Assembly: GCA_040776985.1 (NCBI GenBank)
Contig: JAXGZL010000002.1
Span: 558,001 to 622,000, forward strand
DNA: 64,000 nucleotides
Source of the DNA: UBA6115 sp040776985
Lineage (GTDB): Bacteria; Bacillota; Clostridia; Christensenellales; Aristaeellaceae
Reading direction: 5' to 3'
Translations under genes and position numbers: made by a program
Shown here: piece after piece, positions 1 to 8,441 of the stretch
Numbering within the stretch: position 1 is the first letter of the stretch
How the letters are laid out: each line of letters starts with the position of its first letter
Notes under the pieces: model-generated
The model's input: the letters and a program-made list of their open reading frames with translations, nothing else
The model's database searches: none
Told to the model about the DNA's origin: nothing

Positions 1-314
1 ACGAACAGTCCCGTCTGGAGGCAGAGATCATTGACCTGGAAAACACCATCCGCACCGCCATCGTCATTGATGACAGCGAGGTGTCCACCGACCGGGTCAA
101 CATCGGCACCACGGTGAAGGTGTATGACGCGGAACTGAAGGAGGAGATGGAGTACACCATCGTGGGCGCCCGGGAAAGCGACCCCATGAACAACCGCATC
201 TCCAACGAAAGCCCCATGGGCGCGGCCCTGCTTGGCAAAAAGAAGGGCCAGACCGTGAAGGTGCAGGCACCTGGCGGCCTGGTCACCCTGAAGGTTTTGG
301 ATATTCACCGCTAA
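1..314 (+). CDS. greA: Transcription elongation factor GreA, C-terminal part
   Basis: The gene runs in from the left edge of the window; the reading frame starts at base 3. GreA binds in the secondary channel of RNA polymerase and stimulates cleavage of backtracked transcripts. What remains is the end of the N-terminal coiled coil (AEIIDLENTIRTA) and the whole C-terminal FKBP-like domain, including VKVYD, the SDPMNNRISNESPMG stretch and the closing VTLKVLDI strand. These are typical of GreA. It lies 20 bases before lysS; greA-lysS is a common neighbour pair in Bacillota. The true start is outside the window. Confidence 0.93.
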   Translation, partial: EQSRLEAEIIDLENTIRTAIVIDDSEVSTDRVNIGTTVKVYDAELKEEMEYTIVGARESDPMNNRISNESPMGAALLGKKKGQTVKVQAPGGLVTLKVLDIHR

Positions 315-334
315 CGAAGGAGTTTCTTGAATAG

Positions 335-1819
335 ATGTCAGAGCATGATGTAAACCAGCAGGTATTCTCAGAACAGGAAGGCATCCGCCGGGCCAAGCTG
401 CAGGAGATGATGGACGAGGGGAAAAGCCCTTACCTTCTGACACAGTATCCCATGGATGCCCTGAGCGCCGCCATCAAAGAGAACTTTGAGGCGATGGAGG
501 GGAGCACCGTGTCCATTGCCGGACGGATGACCAGCCGCCGGGTGATGGGCAAGGCAGCCTTTGCCCACCTGCTGGACAGCGCCGGGGTGATCCAGGCTTA
601 TATCCGCCGGGATGATATTGGCGTGGAGGCCTACCAGGTTTTTAAATCCTATGACATCGGTGACATGCTGGGCGTGCGCGGCAAGGTGTTCAAAACCAAG
701 ACCGGGGAAATCTCCATTCAGGCGGAAGAGATTGTGCTGCTGGCCAAGTGCCTGAAGCCGCTGCCCGAAAAGTGGCACGGCCTGCAGGACATGGACCTGC
801 GCTATCGCCAGCGCTACCTTGACATGATCGTGAACCCCGAGGTGCGGGAAACCTTCATCAGGCGCACCCGCATCATCAATGCCATCCGGCATTTCCTGGA
901 CAGCCGGGGATTCCTGGAGGTGGATACGCCCATCCTGCACACCCTGGAGATTGGCGCGGCTGCCAGGCCCTTTAAAACCCACCACAACACCCTGGACATT
1001 GACATGTTCCTGCGGATTGAAACAGAGCTGTATTTGAAACGGCTGATTGTGGGCGGCTTTGACAAGGTGTATGAGATTGGCCGCATTTTCCGGAACGAGG
1101 GCATGGACGCCACCCACAACCCGGAGTTTACCTCCGTGGAGGTCTATCAGGCCTATGTGGATTATCATGAGATCATGCGCCTGGTGGAGGACATGTTTGA
1201 TTCCGTCGCCATGGAGGTCTGCGGCAGCACCCGCATCACCTATCAGAGGACGGAGCTGGAGCTGAAAGCACCCTGGCCCCGGATCACCATGGCAGACGCC
1301 GTCAAAAAAGAAAGCGGCGTGGACTTCTTTTCCTGGCAAAGCGATGAGGAGGCCCGCAACTGCCTGAAGGAGCGGGGCATCAAGGTGGAGCCCGGATTTT
1401 CCCGGGGGGACTGCCTGGCTGAGCTGTTTGACGAGTATGTGGAGGACAAGCTGATCCAGCCCACCTTCATCACGGACTATCCGGTGGAGATTTCGCCCCT
1501 GGCCAAGCGCAAGCCGGAAGACCCGCGGCTGACCGAACGCTTTGAGTTTTTCATCTGCGGGAGCGAGTTTGGCAATGCCTTCAGCGAGCTGAACGACCCC
1601 ATTGATCAGCGCGCCCGCTTTGAGCGCCAGGTGGCTGAGCGCAGGCGGTTGGGCGGACTCAATGCCAAGGTGGATGAGGATTTTCTCAATGCACTGGAGT
1701 ATGGTATGCCGCCCACAGGCGGGCTGGGGGTTGGCGTGGACCGGTTGATCATGCTGTTGACTGACAATTCATCCATCCGGGACGTGCTGCTTTTCCCCAC
1801 CATGAAGCCCTTGGGATAA
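335..1819 (+). CDS. lysS: Lysyl-tRNA synthetase, class II
   Basis: Charges tRNA-Lys with lysine in the cytoplasm. The 494-residue product has the normal family layout: an N-terminal OB-fold anticodon-binding domain (about residues 60-170, with VSIAGRMTSRRVMGKAAFAH) and a class II catalytic core. Motif 2 is visible as FRNEGMDATHNPEFTSVEVY and motif 3 as GGLGVGVDRLIMLLTD near the C-terminus. The ATG is preceded by GAAGGAG at a somewhat long spacing. It follows greA closely and is followed after 3 bases by the next gene, so the group is probably one operon. Length is normal and no key residue is missing. Confidence 0.97.
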   Translation: MSEHDVNQQVFSEQEGIRRAKLQEMMDEGKSPYLLTQYPMDALSAAIKENFEAMEGSTVSIAGRMTSRRVMGKAAFAHLLDSAGVIQAYIRRDDIGVEAYQVFKSYDIGDMLGVRGKVFKTKTGEISIQAEEIVLLAKCLKPLPEKWHGLQDMDLRYRQRYLDMIVNPEVRETFIRRTRIINAIRHFLDSRGFLEVDTPILHTLEIGAAARPFKTHHNTLDIDMFLRIETELYLKRLIVGGFDKVYEIGRIFRNEGMDATHNPEFTSVEVYQAYVDYHEIMRLVEDMFDSVAMEVCGSTRITYQRTELELKAPWPRITMADAVKKESGVDFFSWQSDEEARNCLKERGIKVEPGFSRGDCLAELFDEYVEDKLIQPTFITDYPVEISPLAKRKPEDPRLTERFEFFICGSEFGNAFSELNDPIDQRARFERQVAERRRLGGLNAKVDEDFLNALEYGMPPTGGLGVGVDRLIMLLTDNSSIRDVLLFPTMKPLG

Positions 1820-1822
1820 TCC

Positions 1823-2503
1823 ATGAAACTGCATTCCAGGCCAGACGGCAGGACGCTCAGGCATCACTTCAGCTACAACTGGTGGCAGTATGCCCTGATC
1901 ATCGTCCTGTCTTTTGTTTTGTGGAATCTGATCTATACCCAGACAGCCTACCGGGCGCCGGGTGAACGGCGGATTGACCTGTATGTGCAATCCCTGGCCA
2001 GCGGGGAAGTGGAGAGCCTCAAGAGCCTCCGGGAGCTGGGAGCCCAGGTGGTGCCAGAGGTGGAAGAGGTCAATGTGATCAGCCTCCTGCCGCCCTCTGC
2101 CAATGACGCCTATGCGGGAATTCAGCTGATGACCTTTCTTTCCGCCAGAGAAGGAGACATCTATGTGCTGGGCGCGGAGGATTTCAAGCGCCTGGCCATC
2201 CAGGGCGCCTTAATGCCGCTGGATGAACAGATCAAAGAAGGCACGCTTTCCCTGAGCCCCGGAATAAAGCTTGAGGCAGGGTACCTCACCATGACTGAAA
2301 CGCTGGAAGATGGCAGCGTGAGGGCCGCATCAGAAAGCAGGCTGTATGGCATTCCCTTGCAGGGATTCCCTCACCTGGCCAGGCAGCTGGGGCTGTACCG
2401 GCAGGACATGTTTTTATCTGTGCCCTACTACTGCGACAACCTGGACAGCACCTTAAGGTTTATCAAGGCCTTGCTCACAGAAGGAGTGAACGGAGCGCCA
2501 TGA
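1823..2503 (+). CDS. Hypothetical single-pass membrane protein
   Basis: I do not recognise this 226-residue protein. It has a charged N-terminus and then one clear membrane segment (about residues 23-43, YALIIVLSFVLWNLIYT). The remaining roughly 180 residues should be extracytoplasmic. That part contains a stretch (GDIYVLGAEDFKRLA, then GALMPLDEQI) that resembles the pattern of solute-binding proteins, but it is much too short for a full one. It starts 3 bases after lysS with a weak GGGA ribosome site, and its stop overlaps the next start in ATGA, so translation is probably coupled. Context gives no specific function. Confidence 0.7.
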   Translation: MKLHSRPDGRTLRHHFSYNWWQYALIIVLSFVLWNLIYTQTAYRAPGERRIDLYVQSLASGEVESLKSLRELGAQVVPEVEEVNVISLLPPSANDAYAGIQLMTFLSAREGDIYVLGAEDFKRLAIQGALMPLDEQIKEGTLSLSPGIKLEAGYLTMTETLEDGSVRAASESRLYGIPLQGFPHLARQLGLYRQDMFLSVPYYCDNLDSTLRFIKALLTEGVNGAP

Positions 2504-3783
2504 AGTTCGATGCAATCATTTTTGACCTGGATGGGACGCTGACGGATTCTGCCCCCGGCATTGTGGGCAGCCTGCGCCATGCCATGGATGAATTGGGCCT
2601 GGAACACCCCGATGAGGAGACTTTTCGCAGGGTTTTTCTGGGCCCGCCTGTCATCCAGAGCATGTCCGGGCACTTTGGCTTGGAAGGGGAGCGGTTGCAC
2701 CAGGCGATACGCCTGTTCAGGGACCGTTATCATGAGTGGGGCTACCTGGAGAACACGGTCTTTCCCGGCATCAGGGAGCTGCTTGGCGCCCTTGCCGCCC
2801 AAGGATGCTATTTGGCGGTGGCCACCGCCAAGCCTCTTAACGCGACGGAGATGATCCTGGACGCGCTTGACCTGCGGCGTTTTTTCAATGCGGTGGCAGG
2901 TCCCAGGGAGGAAGATGATCCCAGGATCACCAAGGCGGAGCTGATCAAAAGGGTGTTGCCTGGGGGCAGGGCTGCTGTCATGGTGGGGGACCGGGATACG
3001 GATATCCTGGGGGCCAGGGCCTGCGGTATCCACAGCCTGGCAGTCACCTTTGGCTATGGCAGCCGGGAGGAGTTGGCGAGCGTCAAGCCAGACCTGATTG
3101 CAGAAACAACGGAAGAACTGTTCAGCCTCCTGGGCGTGGAAAAGCCGGCTGCCCAGGGTTATTTCATCAGCTTTGAGGGCAACGATGGGGCGGGGAAGTC
3201 CACCCAGGCCAGGCTGCTGACCAAGCGCCTGACCCAGTGCGGCTATCCGGTACTGCTGACAAGGGAACCTGGCGGCAGCCCCATTGCGGAGCAAATCCGG
3301 CAGATCCTGCTTTCCAACGAAAACGCGGAAATGAGCCCGGTGACAGAAGCCCTGCTGTATGCGGCGGCCCGTGCCCAGCATGTGGAGCATGTGATTAAGC
3401 CCGCTCTTGAGGCAGGGATGATTGTCATCAGTGACCGCTTTGTGGATTCCAGCATCGCCTATCAGGGGGCTGGAAGGGAACTGGGGATTGATCTGGTGCG
3501 GCAGATGAATACGCCTGCGATTGAGGGGCTGATGCCCCAGGCCACGGTGTTCCTGGCGCTGAGCCCGGAGGCGGCGGAACAGCGACAGCATGCCCGGGAA
3601 AAGGACCGGCTGGAACTGGCGGGCATCGCCTTCCACCAGCGGGTGAACGCCGCCTATCAGGAGATCATCGCAGCGGATCCGCAGCGTTTTCTGGTGATCC
3701 AGTCCACAGGGAGCAAGCAGGAAACAGCAGCGCTGGTCTATCAGAGCGTGATGGACCGCCTGAACCGGGACGGCATTCTGTGA
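2500..3783 (+). CDS. tmk: HAD-family phosphatase fused to thymidylate kinase
   Basis: One 427-residue frame carries two enzymes. Residues 1 to about 218 are a phosphoglycolate-phosphatase-like HAD domain: DLDGT with nucleophile Asp9 and Asp11, a VATAKP motif II, a lysine in ITKAEL, and GDRDTD. From about residue 221 it is a complete dTMP kinase: P-loop GNDGAGKST (227-235), DRFVDSS and a normal C-terminus. dTMP kinase makes dTDP for DNA synthesis. The junction has no ATG, and the nearest GTG lacks a ribosome site, so a true fusion is likely. The HAD substrate is unknown; nucleotide or phosphoglycolate clean-up are possibilities. Start and stop overlap the neighbours by four bases each. Confidence 0.9.
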   Translation: MKFDAIIFDLDGTLTDSAPGIVGSLRHAMDELGLEHPDEETFRRVFLGPPVIQSMSGHFGLEGERLHQAIRLFRDRYHEWGYLENTVFPGIRELLGALAAQGCYLAVATAKPLNATEMILDALDLRRFFNAVAGPREEDDPRITKAELIKRVLPGGRAAVMVGDRDTDILGARACGIHSLAVTFGYGSREELASVKPDLIAETTEELFSLLGVEKPAAQGYFISFEGNDGAGKSTQARLLTKRLTQCGYPVLLTREPGGSPIAEQIRQILLSNENAEMSPVTEALLYAAARAQHVEHVIKPALEAGMIVISDRFVDSSIAYQGAGRELGIDLVRQMNTPAIEGLMPQATVFLALSPEAAEQRQHAREKDRLELAGIAFHQRVNAAYQEIIAADPQRFLVIQSTGSKQETAALVYQSVMDRLNRDGIL

Positions 3784-4850
3784 GCCGTGTGGTGGTGGGG
3801 CTGTCTGGCGGCGTGGATTCCGCCGTGGCAGCGCTGTTGCTGAAACGCCAGGGCCATGAGGTGATTGGCGTTTTCATGAACAACTGGGAAGAGGAGGATG
3901 ACAGCGGCCAGTGCAGCGCCCAGCAGGACTGGGAGGACGTGCGGTCCAGCTGCCAGATCCTGGACATTCCCCATTATTCGGTCAGCTTTGCCAGGGAGTA
4001 TGAGGAGCGGGTGTTCTCCCATTTCCTGAAGGAATACAGGGCAGGGCGCACCCCCAACCCGGATGTGCTGTGCAACCGGGAGATCAAGTTTTCCGCTTTC
4101 CTGGACCTGGCTGTGAAACTGGACGCGGATTATATGGCAACCGGCCACTTTGTGCAGCGGACACAGGCGGGGGATCTGCTGCGCGGCGCTGATCCCGCGA
4201 AGGACCAAAGCTATTTTCTGTACATGACCAAAGCCCATCAGCTGAGGCAGACGCTGTTTCCGGTAGGGCATCTGACAAAACAGGAAGTGCGGCAGATCGC
4301 CCGGGAAGCAGGTCTGTTGGTGTCTGACAAGAAGGACTCCACCGGCATCTGCTTTATCGGGGAGCGGCGGTTCAAACAGTTTTTGCAGCAGTACCTGCCC
4401 GCCCAGCCGGGGGACATGGTGACGGAAGCCGGCGAAGCGATAGGGAAACATGACGGGCTGATGTACTACACCATCGGCCAGCGCAAGGGCCTGGGCATTG
4501 GCGGCAGAGGGGATGGGCGCAGCTGGTTTGTGGCGGACAAGGATTTGAAGAACAACCGCCTGATTTTGGTGCAGGGGGAGGATCATCCTAAACTGTTTGC
4601 CAGGGGAGCTCGGATTGAGGAGATCACCTGGGTGAACGAAGTCCCTGCTATCAGGGACAATGAAGCGCTGGCGCTGCAGGTGAAACTGCGCTATCGCCAG
4701 CCGGATCAGAAAGCCTGGCTGACCATGACAGGGGACAAGGGCATACTGCAATTTGATAAGCCCCAGCGTGCGGTGACGCCGGGGCAAAGCGCTGTGTTTT
4801 ATGACGGGGATGTCTGCCTGGGTGGGGGGATCGTGGTATCCTCGCTATAG
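3780..4850 (+). CDS. mnmA: tRNA-specific 2-thiouridylase MnmA
   Basis: MnmA thiolates U34 in the wobble position of tRNA-Lys, tRNA-Glu and tRNA-Gln, using ATP and sulfur from a persulfide relay. The 356-residue protein has the PP-loop SGGVDSAVAA (residues 9-18) and both catalytic cysteines in context: C98 in NPDVLCNREIKF and C191 in DSTGICFIGER. The GTG start overlaps the stop of the preceding fusion gene in GTGA, pointing to coupled translation. Its stop sits back to back with the stop of the opposite-strand gene in the hexamer CTATAG. Length and motifs are typical. Confidence 0.97.
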   Translation: MSRVVVGLSGGVDSAVAALLLKRQGHEVIGVFMNNWEEEDDSGQCSAQQDWEDVRSSCQILDIPHYSVSFAREYEERVFSHFLKEYRAGRTPNPDVLCNREIKFSAFLDLAVKLDADYMATGHFVQRTQAGDLLRGADPAKDQSYFLYMTKAHQLRQTLFPVGHLTKQEVRQIAREAGLLVSDKKDSTGICFIGERRFKQFLQQYLPAQPGDMVTEAGEAIGKHDGLMYYTIGQRKGLGIGGRGDGRSWFVADKDLKNNRLILVQGEDHPKLFARGARIEEITWVNEVPAIRDNEALALQVKLRYRQPDQKAWLTMTGDKGILQFDKPQRAVTPGQSAVFYDGDVCLGGGIVVSSL

Positions 4851-6308
4851 GGCGATGTCAGAAAGCGTCTGCCGTGAGATATAGAAGACCGAATGCCCAT
4901 TGACCGCCATGGCCAGGTGCAGGGCGTCATAGGGATAAAAAGCCAGTTCAAGCCGCGCACCCGCAGACAGCAGGGTGTATTTTATTTCCGGTTCCCCTTC
5001 CGGCGTATAGCCTGCCTTCAGCTTGCCCAGGCCGCCCAGGTCCATCAGCTTCAGATATTCCTTCAGGAAGGCTTCCTGATCTGTTGCCGTGCCGTCCAGG
5101 CTGATCACCGGGTCATAAATCTGCCTTCCATTTTCGTCCTTGGCCAGAGCGTTGTTTGACAGGACGCGCTCCACCAGTTCCACCTGGTAAAGACGGCTTT
5201 TGCTTGAAGATTCCACCTGAAGGGAATCCAGCTGGTTGATGGGGATGACAACCGGCCTTTTAGCCAGCATCCCCTCCAGGGACAGACCGGTCAACAATCC
5301 CATGGAGGCATAGCTGGTCTGATAAACAGAGCCTTTGTACAGACAATAGAAACCGATGCCGTCAATGTCCTTGCCCACTGAAAAGCGCATGGACTGTTCC
5401 GGCACCTGCTGATGGCTGGCCGCCTGTCCGTTATCGCCCTGCTTGATGATGATGCTGGGGGCCAGGTGAAAGGTGACGCTCCGGCGGGGGGGAAGAAGGC
5501 CATACGCGCTTAGATCAAGCTCTGAAGCATCCCCCACATACACCGCCAGGCGCATGGCGCTGATTTCCTTTAGCATTGAGCCAATCTGCGCCAGGTCAGC
5601 AGGGTAAAGGACGGGGGAGGTGACTTGCCAGAGGCCCTCCTGCCGCTTAAGGGTAAAGGACTCACCCGCTGCCTCCACCTGCACCGTGTCCAGCAAATCG
5701 CTGGTAAAATTAATGCGCGGAATGATGTGCAGCGCGCCCAGGGGATTGTCCAGGTTGGCCCTGATCTGGGGTGAAACGGTGTATATGCTGTCATCCCCTG
5801 ACAGCATCAGGTAATCTGAGGGGATATCCGTGGGCGCGGCGCTGCCAAAGGACAGAGTGTGGGTGCTGCCGTCATTGTAGCTGGCTTTTACCCTGAAATG
5901 CCCCTCATCCAGGCCAAGAGCTGCAAGGCCGCCTTTAACCTCCTCCAGCGTCCCCACTTTTTCCGCTTCCAGCGAGGTCAGGTCCTTCACCATGTTCTCC
6001 AGCATGTCCTGGTCCAGAATGAAAGAAGGCTTCCCCTCCACCTGGAAGCGTCCCTCCACCCGCGCCAGACGATAGCTGGGATGTCCGGGAGGGAAGACCT
6101 CAAAACCCGCCAGGTCCCCTTCTTTGAGGTCAATCAGGCGAATTTGCTGGTAGGCGGATCGGGTATCGTCAGGGGAGACGGGTTTCTTCCCCGGCTCCTT
6201 CAAAAACAGCCAGAGCATGGAAACCACAGCTGCCACCAGGACAAGGAAGGCTGTGATAACAAGTATCTTCTTTGTAGATTTTGATGGTTTTTTACGGACT
6301 GGCTGCAT
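4845..6308 (-). CDS. DUF4340 domain protein of an ABC exporter cluster
   Basis: A 487-residue membrane-anchored protein. It has a basic N-terminus, one membrane helix (about residues 14-35, ILVITAFLVLVAAVVSMLWL) and a long extracytoplasmic region of repeated beta-type segments with DUF4340-like passages (for example SFGSAAPTDIPSDYLM). DUF4340 proteins are regularly encoded next to GldG-like proteins and ABC-2 transporters. Here it is the last of four overlapping genes (17-base overlap with the GldG-like gene), so it is probably an accessory or periplasm-side subunit of that exporter. Biochemical function is not known for the family. The ATG follows a purine-rich AAGGCGAAAAG. Confidence 0.82.
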   Translation of the reverse strand: MQPVRKKPSKSTKKILVITAFLVLVAAVVSMLWLFLKEPGKKPVSPDDTRSAYQQIRLIDLKEGDLAGFEVFPPGHPSYRLARVEGRFQVEGKPSFILDQDMLENMVKDLTSLEAEKVGTLEEVKGGLAALGLDEGHFRVKASYNDGSTHTLSFGSAAPTDIPSDYLMLSGDDSIYTVSPQIRANLDNPLGALHIIPRINFTSDLLDTVQVEAAGESFTLKRQEGLWQVTSPVLYPADLAQIGSMLKEISAMRLAVYVGDASELDLSAYGLLPPRRSVTFHLAPSIIIKQGDNGQAASHQQVPEQSMRFSVGKDIDGIGFYCLYKGSVYQTSYASMGLLTGLSLEGMLAKRPVVIPINQLDSLQVESSSKSRLYQVELVERVLSNNALAKDENGRQIYDPVISLDGTATDQEAFLKEYLKLMDLGGLGKLKAGYTPEGEPEIKYTLLSAGARLELAFYPYDALHLAMAVNGHSVFYISRQTLSDIAL

Positions 6309-7731
6309 CTTTTCGCCTTCTTCGCTTCAGGAGCACAACCGCCCCTGTTGCCAACACCAGAACCGGCAGCAGGATGATGATTGTCAGCGGCAGGGCAAGG
6401 CCAGGCATCACCATCTGCGGCCTGACCGCGGTTTTTGGCTGGATGTCCAGGCTGATCGCTTCCTCCCGGCTCAGGGCTTTCAGGGCGCTCAGCAGAAACT
6501 CCCGGCTGTAGGTGTTCTCATACAGCCAGCTGTCAGTAAACATGCTGGAGTTCCCCAGCATCAGCGCCTGGGAACGGGTGCCGTCAGGCAGCGCCAGGTT
6601 GGCATGCAGCGCCAGGCTGAAGTTACCCGCCTTGTCGCCAGGCTCCGGAAGCAGCGTGGCACCGGGCTTTTTCACATCCTTGATATAGGCAAGCCCGCTG
6701 GTTAATATCGGGGAAACCAGGGGGTTGTTGCTGGCGGTGTCCACCATGGAGAAGGCACGGGAGCCGGTTAACAGCAGCATGGTCTGACCGGCTGAAATCA
6801 AGTCAGCCGTCAGGTCGGTGTTCCCCATGTAGGGAACCAGATAAATGGGGCTGTTGAGGTAGGACGCCTTATCCTCCTCATCAGCGATCACAATCCCGCT
6901 GATGCGCTCAATGCCGTACTTGCGGTACAGGGCGTCAAAGAGGGGCAGCTCATCCGGATCCCCGTAGTCGCTGGTGATCAGCATGGACCCGCCCTGCGCG
7001 GTGAAGGCCTCAATGGCGGTCAATTCGCTGGCCAAAAGATCCTTTTGGGGGGAGAGAATCAGCAGGGGACTGGCCGGGTCAAGAACCTGGTCCCGCATCA
7101 GGTTGACCCATTCCAGCTGGTAGTTGTGGTTTTTCAGCAGCGCTTCCATCGCGGCGATGTCACTGGTGCCCAGCTCCCCGTGCCCAGTCAACAGCTGCAC
7201 CTTGGGCACCTTGCCCGTGGTGACATAGACCAGGGCCTCTGCGATTTTCTTTTCGTACTGGAACCCTTCAACGCGGTAGGCCTGACTGGCGGTGTCAAAG
7301 CCCTGATGGATGTAATCGGTGATGTCCAGCGCCTTGCTGCGTCCGGTTGTCTCACAGACGATCAGCAGGCTGTCCGTGCCAATGGCAGTGTCATCCAGAT
7401 TTGCCTTGATCTGCTTTGCCAGCAGAGGGTTTTTCACCAGGCTGTCCACCGAATAGCTGAACTGGCTGGACTTGGCCGCCATCCGGTTCAACAGCCCCAG
7501 CAGCGCCTGGTCCTCCCGCCCTGGGGTAAAAAGGGCATAGGCATGGACAGAATGGGGGAGCGTTGACAGCACTTTTTCTGAGGCTTCTGACTGGGTGGTG
7601 ATCCGGTTAAAGGAAAAGTCCAGCCGCAGGGCGTGCCGCTTTTCCAGGCTGTCCGCCATCAGGGACAGCAGAATCACCACCACAACGCTCACTACCATGC
7701 CGCCAATCAGCAGGCTTCTCTTTCTTCTCAT
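6292..7731 (-). CDS. GldG-like ABC transporter auxiliary protein
   Basis: A 479-residue protein with an N-terminal membrane helix (about 8-27) and a C-terminal helix (about 445-468) followed by a basic tail (KRRRRKD). The soluble middle carries the ABC-type_uno/GldG features, such as LLTGHGELGTSDIAAMEALL and a GGSMLITSDYGD passage. In Bacteroidota GldG pairs with GldA and GldF in an ABC transporter needed for gliding; in Clostridia similar clusters occur without known gliding and their cargo is unknown. It overlaps the permease gene by four bases (ATGA) and the DUF4340 gene by 17, so the four proteins are almost certainly made together. Confidence 0.85.
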   Translation of the reverse strand: MRRKRSLLIGGMVVSVVVVILLSLMADSLEKRHALRLDFSFNRITTQSEASEKVLSTLPHSVHAYALFTPGREDQALLGLLNRMAAKSSQFSYSVDSLVKNPLLAKQIKANLDDTAIGTDSLLIVCETTGRSKALDITDYIHQGFDTASQAYRVEGFQYEKKIAEALVYVTTGKVPKVQLLTGHGELGTSDIAAMEALLKNHNYQLEWVNLMRDQVLDPASPLLILSPQKDLLASELTAIEAFTAQGGSMLITSDYGDPDELPLFDALYRKYGIERISGIVIADEEDKASYLNSPIYLVPYMGNTDLTADLISAGQTMLLLTGSRAFSMVDTASNNPLVSPILTSGLAYIKDVKKPGATLLPEPGDKAGNFSLALHANLALPDGTRSQALMLGNSSMFTDSWLYENTYSREFLLSALKALSREEAISLDIQPKTAVRPQMVMPGLALPLTIIILLPVLVLATGAVVLLKRRRRKDAASP

Positions 7732-8441
7732 CGTGTTTTCACCCGCCTGAGTTCAAGGGAGAGAATGGTGATGACCAGCATCAGCGCTGCAAACAAAATG
7801 AAATACAGAGCATTGGCAAAGCTGAGCTGGGCTTTGACAAAGGGCACAAAGCGCTCATAAAGGCTGAAGAAGGAGACCCAGCGGCTGATGAAGCCGGGGA
7901 TGAAAGGCGCGTTCGCCATCAGCCCTGCCAGCCAGACAAACAGGTTGACCCCAAGGGCTGCCGCCACGGCGGTGGCGCTGCGCTTCATGAAGCTGGTCAC
8001 CATCAGATCAAGCGCGATGAAGGCCAGGCCCTGCAGCACAAAGCCTGTATAGGCGGTGAGCAGTTCCCCCGGCCAGACCCTTGATGAGAAGGCGACAATC
8101 AAGGGATAAACCAGGGAAAGGAGGATATAAACCAGCATCACAAGCCCTGCCGCCATGAACTTCCCCAGCACGATGGCGCCAGAGGACAGGGGAGAGGTTA
8201 AGGTCAGCTGATCGGTCATCTGCTGGCGTTCCCCGGCCATGAGCTTGACCACCAGCACCGGGGACAGCAGCATCCAGACATAGCTGAGCATGGAAAACAA
8301 AGGCATCAGGTCAGAGGCCCGGGTAAGCAGGTTGTTCAGATAAAACAACAGCCCGCTGAGCGCCAGGAAGATGACCAGGAACAGATATCCGATGGGGGTA
8401 TGAAAATACCCGCGCAGTTCTCTGCGGAAAATGGCGGTCAT
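7728..8441 (-). CDS. ABC-2 type transporter permease (GldF-like)
   Basis: A 237-residue integral membrane protein with about six hydrophobic segments and the ABC-2 permease pattern: an N-terminal FRRELRGYFHTPIGYLFL amphipathic entry, then VVKLMAGERQQMTDQLTLTSP, the conserved coupling region seen in GldF and NosY-like permeases. It should form the membrane channel for the ATPase encoded immediately upstream, with which it overlaps in ATGA. No substrate can be read from the sequence. Length is normal for the family. Confidence 0.88.
   Translation of the reverse strand: MTAIFRRELRGYFHTPIGYLFLVIFLALSGLLFYLNNLLTRASDLMPLFSMLSYVWMLLSPVLVVKLMAGERQQMTDQLTLTSPLSSGAIVLGKFMAAGLVMLVYILLSLVYPLIVAFSSRVWPGELLTAYTGFVLQGLAFIALDLMVTSFMKRSATAVAAALGVNLFVWLAGLMANAPFIPGFISRWVSFFSLYERFVPFVKAQLSFANALYFILFAALMLVITILSLELRRVKTR

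Noticed and set aside
368..1339. Long open frame antisense to lysS
   Set aside because: It lies wholly opposite a strongly conserved gene, has no ribosome site or family match, and long antisense frames are expected in GC-rich coding DNA.
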